A DNA stretch of 64,000 nt, taken from Brucella intermedia LMG 3301. Its GTDB lineage: Bacteria > Pseudomonadota > Alphaproteobacteria > Rhizobiales > Rhizobiaceae. A program made the translations under genes and the position numbers. The DNA is taken from positions 806,001-870,000 of the forward strand of contig NZ_ACQA01000001.1 in the NCBI RefSeq assembly GCF_000182645.1, in the 5' to 3' direction. The notes under the pieces are model-generated. The model was not told the origin of the DNA. It worked only from the letters and a program-made list of their open reading frames with translations, and searched no databases. How positions within the stretch are numbered: the stretch's first letter is position 1; each line of letters starts with the position of its first letter. Below are positions 55,608 through 64,000 of this stretch, piece after piece.

Positions 55608-55927
55608 TGGCCCCCTCCCAATAGTTCCCCAACGCGCTGCAAGTAACCGCAATCTTATAGTGTAGTCAAACTCCTCTTCACTCGTTCTGAACGAATTTCC
55701 CGTGTTCGGGGATTGGCTCCCCACATTCCCCCTGCCGGGCTAATTACTGGTAGTGGATTTTTCTTTTGAAACAGCGGAGAGTGAGTCGGGGAACTGTGCG
55801 GGAATTTTCAGTATTATTCCGGACTTCTGGCGCTCTTTACGGGACCTGGATTCCGTTTCGTTCCCTTCAATGCCATTGCAGTCCCGATTGAAAGGAATTG
55901 CAAGGCATTAAATTTTAAGGGGAAAAA

Positions 55928-56004
<77 letters not shown>

Positions 56005-56226
56005 AGCCGGGGAAAGCCGTAGAATATAACGACTTGGTGCGCAAGGGATAATTTCTCGAAACTGTTAAATTGCACACGGACTTTGCGTCATGCGCGATAT
56101 CGCAAACGTTGCTCCAATCCGGCAGCGGCGCATTGTGTCGAAATTGTGAAGAAATTGTGACAATCTGTCACCTTCGATAGCAGCTATGCCTCTCCTAATA
56201 AATTGGGGGAAGGAGGGTATCGTCGG

Positions 56227-56721
56227 ATGAGAATCAGTCACCTTTTCAAGACGCTTGATTTCTGGCGGGCGCATCTGGCGGTCAATCGCGAGCCGGTCTG
56301 GGAGAATATATTGCCGTTGTTCTTCTTTCATCGCGACGGGGTGCTGGCGATCCAGAGATTGGCGCGCGAGTGGACCCGGCTTTACGGCCTTCGGCGGGTC
56401 GACGTGTTTCGGGGAAATGTCGTCCGTGAGAAATGGTCGAACCGCCGTATTGGTGAGCTTCTCGATCAGATGCAGAAAGTCAGCGATGCCCGATCAGCAC
56501 AAAAGCAAGTGCGGACAGAGGAAGCGCCCCGTTATGTCGACGGGTGTCTGGTTGTGGTCCGCACGCAGGACACGGACATCCTGATTGACGGTCGTCGCCG
56601 GGCGAATGTCTGGTGTAACATGCCGGGCCAATATGCGGTCTGGGTAATCGAAGTAGAACCGCGTCCGTCCCGTCTCTCTAAGCTTATGGGCGGCGGCGAA
56701 TTCCAGGCATCTCGCTTATAG
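56227..56721 (+). CDS. hypothetical protein of unknown family
   Basis: 164 residues from ATG 56227 with GGAGGG upstream. Visible features: MRISHLFKTLDFWRAHLAVN, NILPLFFFHRDGVLAIQRLA, Arg-rich middle, and a beta-rich C-terminus (YVDGCLVVVRTQDTDILIDG, NVWCNMPGQYAVWVIEVEPR). No signal peptide, membrane helix or known motif. I do not recognise it. Codon use looks native. It lies next to tRNA-Pro and upstream of the exopolysaccharide genes on the other strand. Confidence 0.7.
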   Translation: MRISHLFKTLDFWRAHLAVNREPVWENILPLFFFHRDGVLAIQRLAREWTRLYGLRRVDVFRGNVVREKWSNRRIGELLDQMQKVSDARSAQKQVRTEEAPRYVDGCLVVVRTQDTDILIDGRRRANVWCNMPGQYAVWVIEVEPRPSRLSKLMGGGEFQASRL

Positions 56722-56747
56722 GCGCGCTGCAGGTCTCAGCTTCGAAA

Positions 56748-57068
56748 TCAGGAGCGCGGCGCGAACAGAATGATGCATGTACCGGCGAAGGCCGTGCATG
56801 CGCCGACGACATCCCAGCGATCGGGGCGGGCGCCCTCTGCGAACCAGATCCAAAGGATCGACGCGATGATATAGATGCCGCCATAAGCCGCGTAGGCGCG
56901 ACCGGCGACATTGCTTTCAATCAGTGTCAGCAGATAGGCGAACAATGCGAGGCACACCATGCCGGGCGCCAGCCAGAGCGGTGACTTGTCGAGTTTCAAC
57001 CATGCCCAGAAGGCGAAGCATCCGGCAATTTCAAAGAGGGCTGCGGCGGCGTATATCGCGAATTGCAA
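56748..57068 (-). CDS. YnfA family (UPF0060) small membrane protein
   Basis: 106 residues with four transmembrane helices: [60 protein letters not shown] and [15 protein letters not shown]. Start chosen at TTG 57068 because AGGAGAG lies eight bases upstream and the protein then begins like family members; no ATG fits. It resembles SMR transporters and is usually called an uncharacterised inner-membrane protein. Its first 38 bp overlap the end of the upstream polymerase gene, so it is co-transcribed. Confidence 0.85.
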   Translation of the reverse strand: MQFAIYAAAALFEIAGCFAFWAWLKLDKSPLWLAPGMVCLALFAYLLTLIESNVAGRAYAAYGGIYIIASILWIWFAEGARPDRWDVVGACTAFAGTCIILFAPRS

Positions 57069-58349
57069 GGTTCTGCTCTCCTGAGCCTTCTTTGAGTTTG
57101 AGTGAAAGCTGATACTTGTATTCCAGCCCCGCACAACCCCAGATTATTCCGAAAAGCAGATAAAAATGACGCCAGTGATCGGTATCGATGACATTGCCGA
57201 TCAGGACATGCCCGAGATAGGTTGCATAGGCCACCAATAGAAATGGCTGCCAGGGGCGATTGCGAAACAGCAGCTTGAAGCCGATCGCGAGTGTCAGAAA
57301 TGTCAGTGTCAGAAAAGCCATGAAGCCGATCCAGCCATAGTCGAGCACGGCCTTGAGCCAGATATTGTGGGTGTCTTCGCCGAACATCGGCCCGAATTCC
57401 AGCGGCCCGATACCCAGAGGACGCTGCGTGGCCAGAACCATTCCAAGCCAATGCCGCGCGAAACGTCCAAGCCTTGCGCTGTCGTAGCTTTGTTCAAGAC
57501 GTGCGCGCTCGCGAAAGAACTCGCCGACGCCGGGGATCTGCAGGATAATCAGGATCGCGAGAATGATGACCACAACGGCAAGGAGACCGATTGCGATCAG
57601 GCGAAGGCGGAAGCGATTGCTGTTGGTCTGTAGAAACAGCACCCCAAACAATACGACGAAAGACAGGGGGACCATCGCCCATGCCGCGCGCGAAAAGGAC
57701 ACCAGTACGCCAAGCGTGAGCAGGCAGCAGAGCGGCAGATAGACAGCCACATCGCGCAGGCTCCCGCGCATGATGCGATAAAGCGTCCAGGTCAGCGGCA
57801 ATATCAGGAAGGGCCCATAGACATTGGGGTCCTGAAAAGCGCCTTGCGCGCGTCCATAACGCGTGAAGTTTTCCGCTCCCGGGAAAAGACCGAAATAACC
57901 TGCAATGCCGAGGAGGGACGAGAGCATGCCGACGAGAAGATAGGCGTTGAAGATGGTTCGCAGGCGCCGGTAGTCTGCTTCGATCACCGCCGCGAAGAAT
58001 ACCGATGTAAAAGCCAGAAACAGCGAAACGGCAATATAGAGCGGGGCTTTCTTGACGTCAGCCATCTGCATGACCGAGATCATGCCGCCGAAATTGAACA
58101 CCGCGAGGATCGCCAGCAGCATCAGGCTGGTTCGCGTCAACCGCAGGCCGAACAGCAATGCCAGCGCGATAAGGCCAACCATGTAGAGTTCATACGGCGC
58201 AGGCTCGCTCATCACAAAGCCGAGCAGAAAGACGCCGAGGCCGATTGCGCTGTTGGCGATGAGGCGGTTGAGCGCGCGCTTGCGCGCCGCATCCGCCGGC
58301 AGCGTCAAAGCTGGACGCGGATTTCCGTCAAGCCTTTGCGCAACGCTGG

Positions 58350-58353
<4 letters not shown>
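57031..58353 (-). CDS. O-antigen ligase/polymerase family protein (Wzy-like)
   Basis: 440 residues, about 11-12 transmembrane helices. The Wzy_C region is seen around [40 protein letters not shown] and [20 protein letters not shown], with the large periplasmic loop before it. Such proteins polymerise or ligate polysaccharide repeat units at the periplasmic face. The neighbours (priming glycosyltransferase upstream, export and chain-length genes further on) make an exopolysaccharide polymerase most likely. It overlaps the upstream gene by 4 bp. Confidence 0.85.
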
Positions 58354-59906
<1,553 letters not shown>

Positions 59907-60427
59907 AAAATGACGCGTAGTGATTAGCCCCAAAGTCCTAAGCAGAATATAAACGTCGCCGGACAAGCTTATGGCTTAGGTAAACACTCGATTAAATACA
60001 TGACTGAAAGCCGTTACTGTTAGCAACGGCTAAAATAAAAAGATTTCTGCCCGCACTGTTACAGCATTGGCAGCCGCTGCTGGTATGCGCCAGTTGTCGC
60101 AACCCAAGCAGCCGCAAGGCTTGCCTTGTCGGATTATATTGCCTAGGACGGTGATATGGAACCGTTGGAAGATAAAGCAGCAAGCGGCATTTTGCCGTCG
60201 AACTGTTCGGCGCATATTGCCGTCAACAGGCAGGCTCTCTTCCCACTCCTGATCGGCACCAGATCGGACGATGTCATGGGGTTGCTGCGCGCCTGACCGC
60301 ACAGCGACCCAAAATCCTGATGAGAGCAATTCACGCTGCGACCTTTGAAGGTCGTATTAACTGTTTGTTTTGATGCGGTTTTGTCCGAGCCCTTAGCGGC
60401 ATTCGACAAGGCGCGCTAGGGTTGATC
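59907..60427. other. intergenic region between divergent glycosyltransferase and spermidine-synthase-like genes
   Basis: About 520 bp, AT-richer than its surroundings near 59940-60060. It must contain the promoter of the leftward exopolysaccharide operon. Short frames on both strands lack family resemblance. No clear RNA structure seen. Confidence 0.45.
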
Positions 60428-61159
60428 ATGACTATCTGGGCCGAACTGGCGAGAGCGGGCAATCATGCCGGCGATGAAATTCTGTTGCGAAAACGCGATC
60501 ACATCTATGAAATCCGTTATAACGGCCTGGAATTGATGTCGAACGTCAACTTTCAGTCCGAGACCGTATTGGCAGAGAGGTCGCTTCGCCTGCACGGACG
60601 GGCGGTGTCACACATGCTGATCGGGGGGCTCGGCATGGGCTTCACGCTTCGGGCCGCGCTTGACTTGCTTGGACCCGACGCCAGGGTGACGGTGTGCGAG
60701 CTTGTTCCAGAGATCGTGGATTGGAACCGGACCCATATCGGCCATCTTGCCGATCATCCGCTGAACGATCCGCGGGTCGATGTCCGGGTTGCCGACGTGA
60801 TGGATGTCCTTCGCGCTGAGCAGGACCGGTATGATGCCATACTGATGGATACGGATAATGGACCGGATTTTACCGTCCGCGCCGCCAACGGAGTCATCTA
60901 CGAGGACGATGGGCTCAGGGTGGTGAAACGGGCATTGAAGCCGAACGGCGTCGCCGCGTTCTGGTCCGCAACCATATCCGACCCGTTTGAAGACAAGCTG
61001 GACATGCTGCCCTGGCAATGGCAACGCGAGGATATATCGTTGATCGGCGGGCGTGCCGACGCCTTCCACTATATCTATTTTGCGGCGCGGGGCGGATTTC
61101 GGTCACAGGTGGACAGAGCTGTGTCCGCCTCCGAACCCTTCGCCGCGATGGTTGGGTGA
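60428..61159 (+). CDS. spermidine-synthase-like methyltransferase-fold protein
   Basis: 243 residues from ATG 60428. IYEIRYNGLELMSNVNFQSE, MLIGGLGMGFTLRAALDLLG with the GGLGMG cofactor loop, VTVCELVPEIVDWNRTHIG, and DAILMDTDNGPDFTV match the spermidine synthase/SAM-fold family. It lacks the tetramer-forming N-terminal beta domain of true spermidine synthases, so its reaction is uncertain. It is surrounded by polysaccharide genes and converges on the glycosyltransferase. Confidence 0.82.
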   Translation: MTIWAELARAGNHAGDEILLRKRDHIYEIRYNGLELMSNVNFQSETVLAERSLRLHGRAVSHMLIGGLGMGFTLRAALDLLGPDARVTVCELVPEIVDWNRTHIGHLADHPLNDPRVDVRVADVMDVLRAEQDRYDAILMDTDNGPDFTVRAANGVIYEDDGLRVVKRALKPNGVAAFWSATISDPFEDKLDMLPWQWQREDISLIGGRADAFHYIYFAARGGFRSQVDRAVSASEPFAAMVG

Positions 61160-61169
61160 GGGGTATCCG

Positions 61170-62337
61170 TCAATCTTCCGGCACTGTCCGGTCGGGATGT
61201 GCCTCGTAATAGATCGTCTCGATCGAGTGGGCCATGGTTTGCAGGCTGAAACGCTCATGCAACCGCGCCGCGTCCGGCATCGCGGCGCGAAACGCTGCGG
61301 GATCATCCGCAACGCCCAGCATCTTATGCGCAAGCGCCTCCTCCTCCGGCTCCACCAGTGCGGGGGAGCGAGGCCCAAACACTTCGGGAATGCCGCCAAC
61401 ATTGCTGGCGATGACGGACTTTCCCGGCAGCGAGCGCCTCCAGAACGATATAGGGAAACGCTTCGGCGCGTGACGGAACCACCATTATACGCCCCAGGGC
61501 AAAGGCCTCGCGCGCAGCCATGCCGGGCAGAAAGCGGATTTGCCCGGAAAGGCCTAGTTCTTCGGCAAGGGCGATGAAGCCGGGCTTTTCCGCGCCGTCT
61601 CCCACCATGGTCGCGGTGAGGGCGCGCTGGTTCCGGTCGCGCAGGCGGGCAAGGGCGCGGATCATGACGTCCGGTCCCTTCAGTTCGCGCATCGTGCCCA
61701 CGAACAGAAAATCGCTGGCACCGGCTGCGTCGGCGATGGGTATGAATTCATCTTCGGCCAGGCCGTTATAGATGACGGCATGAAGGCCATAGGGCCTCCC
61801 TACCTTTTCTTCGTAAATACGCTTTTCGAAGTTCGAGACGAACATCACCGCATCGGTCAGAGGGGCCAGCAACCTCTCGATCAGAAAGACGGCGCCGCCG
61901 CGGCGCGTCTTTCTGTCAAAATGCAGGCTTCCGCCATGCGGTGAATAGATACGGGCTACGCGAGACCTTAATACCCGTAAGACTGAGCCGAACAAACGCG
62001 CATAGACGCCGCCCTTGGCGCCATGTCCGTGCAATATGTCCGGCTGCAATTTCTTGATGATGCGATATGTTTTGTAGGCTGCCGCTGCATCGCCCAGTCC
62101 GACACGGCGCTGCATGGCAATGCGGTGAAGGCCGAGCGCGAGCTTTGGCCGCAATTCCTCCATAAGCGCGTCTTCGCGCGGACCGCCGGTCGTTGCGTCG
62201 CAGACAATGCCGACCGCGTGGCCTTTTTCCGCCTGCAGGCCCACCAGATCGCGGACGTGGCGGAAGAGCCCGCCGGTCGGTTCGCGGAAGCAGTGGAGGA
62301 TGCGCAGCGGGGAGGCATTGGTATCATCAGCCATCAA
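61170..62337 (-). pseudogene. frameshifted group 4 glycosyltransferase
   Basis: From ATG 62337 (or 62334) a GT-B glycosyltransferase is read: ILHCFREPTGGLFRHVRDLV, DILHGHGAKGGVYARLF, FLFVGTMRELKGPDVMIRAL and MVVPSRAEAFPYIVLEALAA, the nucleotide-sugar site. After EALAAGK the frame becomes nonsense and stops at 61324. In the next frame the family sequence continues: SVIASNVGGIPEVFGPRSPA and on to HPDRTVPED at 61170. One extra G in GGGAAAG at about 61417-61422 explains it. The intact protein would be ~388 residues. It lies between the export lipoprotein gene and the spermidine-synthase-like gene. Confidence 0.8.
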
Positions 62338-62343
62338 TCGCCA

Positions 62344-62934
62344 TCAGAATAGACGTTCGCGCACATAGATCGTGTCGCCCGGCAGGATGGGATCGGAAAT
62401 CAGCACGCGGCCCGTCAGGACCTTGCCGTTGAACTGGCGCGTGATATCGACATTCTCCTGATTGGCGCGCGGGCTGAAACCGCCCGCTGCGGCGATCGCT
62501 TTTTGCGCGGTCATACCCGGAACATAGGAATACTGGCCGGCAGCACCCACTTCGCCCATCACGAAAATCGGACGATAGCGGTCGATTTCAGCGCTGACGT
62601 CAGGGTCGCGCAGATAGCCGCCCCGCAGCTTGGATGCGATGACGCCCTCCAGCTGTTTGGATGTCTTGCCGCGTGCCGGAATGCTGCCCACGAGCGGGAA
62701 AGCGATATAGCCAGCCTGATCGACGCTATAGGTATTGGTAAGGCTCGGCTGCTCGAAAACCGTGATACGCACCCGGTCGCCGGCATCCAGCATATAGGGC
62801 TGGTTCAGCGCCTCGTGGAAAGCGGGCGGGGCAGGGCGATAGCTGGAGCAGGCAGAAAGCGTCATGGCGGCAAGGCCGAGTGCCACGAGCAGAGTGTGGC
62901 CTTTGCGCTTGTTCTGAATTGTCTTCGCCGTCAT
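62344..62934 (-). CDS. polysaccharide export lipoprotein (Wza/ExoF/GumB-like)
   Basis: 196 residues from ATG 62934 with GAGGCGGAA upstream. A lipoprotein signal with lipobox LSAC is followed by the poly-export domain: YMLDAGDRVRITVFEQPSLT, NTYSVDQAGYIAFPLVGSIP and SKQLEGVIASKLRGGYLRDP, then a SLBB-type segment (FVMGEVGAAGQYSYVPGMTA, GDTIYVRERLF). It is shorter than Wza (~380), as in GumB-type exporters. It should form the outer-membrane route for the polysaccharide. Seven bases separate it from the glycosyltransferase start. Confidence 0.9.
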   Translation of the reverse strand: MTAKTIQNKRKGHTLLVALGLAAMTLSACSSYRPAPPAFHEALNQPYMLDAGDRVRITVFEQPSLTNTYSVDQAGYIAFPLVGSIPARGKTSKQLEGVIASKLRGGYLRDPDVSAEIDRYRPIFVMGEVGAAGQYSYVPGMTAQKAIAAAGGFSPRANQENVDITRQFNGKVLTGRVLISDPILPGDTIYVRERLF

Positions 62935-63235
62935 TTTCCGCCTCGGTTCTTCCGAAAAGCAATATTTCTCAACGCACGCAATCGACGCGGTACCGACAGC
63001 GCGATTACGAATATCGGTTGCAAGCGTTATCGATTGATTAGGGTTAATGGCTGGTAAAGAAGACAGGGTCCGGTGCAAAATCTTTATGCTTCGTCACGGT
63101 GGCGAACTTACCCTGCTTAACCCTCTGGTTACCTTGTTCCTTTACCTTCCGCCCAGATTCGGGGGTGTTTCATCCCACGCGGGCGAGAGCGATCACGCGC
63201 GCAAGCGCACTCGCGAAGTCCATGGAGAATGGGGA
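62935..63235. promoter_or_regulatory. divergent promoter region of the export and chain-length genes
   Basis: 300 bp between two divergent polysaccharide genes. AGGGTTAA (63040-63047) and TTAACCCT (63117-63124) form a spaced inverted pair, and TTAA-N4-CTGGTAA-like sequence recurs near each half (63044-63056 and 63117-63131). These could be sites for a shared regulator, for example a MucR/Ros-type exopolysaccharide regulator, but this is a guess. Confidence 0.4.
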
Positions 63236-64000
63236 ATGGCAGAAGTCGATCCGTTATCAAGGGACGCAGATATTGATATCGGTGCGCTGTTCTCCAGCCT
63301 GCGCCGTCACTGGCTGTTCATTGTGGGCGGCGCGCTTCTCATGGCGGCGCTTGCCTGGGCCATTTGCCTTCTCCTGACACCGGATTACCGCGCCGAAGCA
63401 CGCCTCATGATCGAGGCCCGTGAATCCATCTATACCCGCCCCAACGGCGAGACTTCTGCCGAGCGTCCGCTTTTCGATGCCGAAGGGGTGAAGAGCCAGG
63501 TCGAGGTGTTCTCCTCCGGCGATCTTCTCAAGAAAGTTTCCGACGAGCTCAAGTTGACCAGCAATGAAGCCTTCACGACAACGGAAGTGAAGCCCTGGAC
63601 CCGCGTTCTCATCATGCTTGGCATGCGGACCGATCCGGAGCGCCTGACCCCGGAAGAGCGCGTCTTGCAGAAACTGCGCAAGAACATGCAGGTTTTTGCC
63701 GTTACTGCTTCGCGCGTCATCGTGGTGCAATATACGTCGGCGAACCCGGAAACGGCAAAGAATGTCGCCAACGCGCTGGCCGATCAGTACATCCTGTTTC
63801 AACAGGCCGCGAAGCTTGAATCGAACGACGATGCGACCGGTTGGCTTGCCCCTGAAATTGACGACCTGCGCAACCGTGTCCGCGACGCGGAAAGGAAGGT
63901 TGCGGATTACCGTGCTTCGCGCGGGCTTCTGACCGGGCAGAGCAACAGCACCATCGCGACACAGCAGCTTTCTGAAGTCTCGACCGAACTCACCCGGGTT
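63236..64000 (+). CDS. polysaccharide chain-length/co-polymerase protein (Wzz/GumC-like), cut by window edge
   Basis: 255 residues visible from ATG 63236, with GGAGAATGGGG ahead. DIDIGALFSSLRRHWLFIVG then GALLMAALAWAICLLLTPDY is the N-terminal cytoplasmic tail and first membrane helix. YRAEARLMIEARESIYT and VEVFSSGDLLKKVSDELKLT with VQYTSANPETAKNVANALAD are the Wzz domain. The start of the periplasmic coiled coil follows (DDLRNRVRDAERKVADYRAS). It controls length and export of the polymer. A C-terminal kinase domain may follow outside the window. Confidence 0.9.
   Translation, partial: MAEVDPLSRDADIDIGALFSSLRRHWLFIVGGALLMAALAWAICLLLTPDYRAEARLMIEARESIYTRPNGETSAERPLFDAEGVKSQVEVFSSGDLLKKVSDELKLTSNEAFTTTEVKPWTRVLIMLGMRTDPERLTPEERVLQKLRKNMQVFAVTASRVIVVQYTSANPETAKNVANALADQYILFQQAAKLESNDDATGWLAPEIDDLRNRVRDAERKVADYRASRGLLTGQSNSTIATQQLSEVSTELTRV

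Overview
The window comes from an alphaproteobacterium of the order Rhizobiales, most likely the Brucella/Ochrobactrum group. This rests on the gene order ldtR-ldtP-glyA-nrdR-ribD-ribE-ribH-nusB, an AapJQMP amino-acid transporter, a ribH product close to Brucella RibH1 as I remember it, and two ~104-bp palindromic elements that match the size and form of Brucella Bru-RS repeats. Species is not proven. The sequence is mostly ordinary, GC-rich chromosomal housekeeping DNA. There is no prophage, complete insertion sequence or CRISPR array. The nearest thing to foreign DNA is an ~800-bp AT-richer stretch beside a tRNA-Pro gene.

Layout. 1-5 kb: 5'-truncated-by-the-edge lactate permease gene, two tRNAs, a complex I accessory subunit, small envelope proteins, and a channel-like protein resembling bacterial ionotropic glutamate receptors. 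5-9.3 kb: AI-2E-type permease with a long C-terminal extension, cystathionine beta-lyase, PAP2 phosphatase. 9.7-14.2 kb: aapJQMP, an ABC importer for L-amino acids. 14.3-18.9 kb: small accessory genes (GNAT, ArsR, SRPBCC, HxlR, two VOC proteins, FAD monooxygenase, zinc-finger protein) with a repeated candidate operator. 19-26.3 kb: ppk-ppx polyphosphate pair, rnd, aspS. 26.4-36 kb: a frameshifted periplasmic gene, parC, a frameshifted GNAT gene, bpt, RDD protein, hemB, HIBYL-CoA hydrolase, DUF6163 and DUF411 proteins. 36-43.3 kb: ldtR, ldtP, glyA, nrdR, riboflavin genes and nusB. 43.7-51.8 kb: hppA, bamE, cytochrome bc1 chaperone, DUF177, plsX, fabH, ihfA and a MerR regulator. 51.8-55 kb: sugE under a guanidine-II riboswitch, directly downstream of an apparently orphan atpB; then an MBL-fold protein and an SDR. 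55.1-56 kb: small AT-richer island against tRNA-Pro(GGG). 56.2-64 kb: exopolysaccharide genes (polymerase/ligase, priming glycosyltransferase, frameshifted glycosyltransferase, export lipoprotein, chain-length protein) plus ynfA and a spermidine-synthase-like gene.

Most notable: a textbook guanidine-II (mini-ykkC) riboswitch with two ACGR-loop hairpins before sugE; an atpB-like gene away from other ATP synthase genes and lacking a conserved Asn; a glutamate-receptor-like protein with no potassium-channel filter; three copies of GCAAC-N6-GTTGC at the SRPBCC-arsR and hxlR promoters; and several genes with indels (three clearly broken, one or two apparently compensated) that may be pseudogenes or sequence errors.
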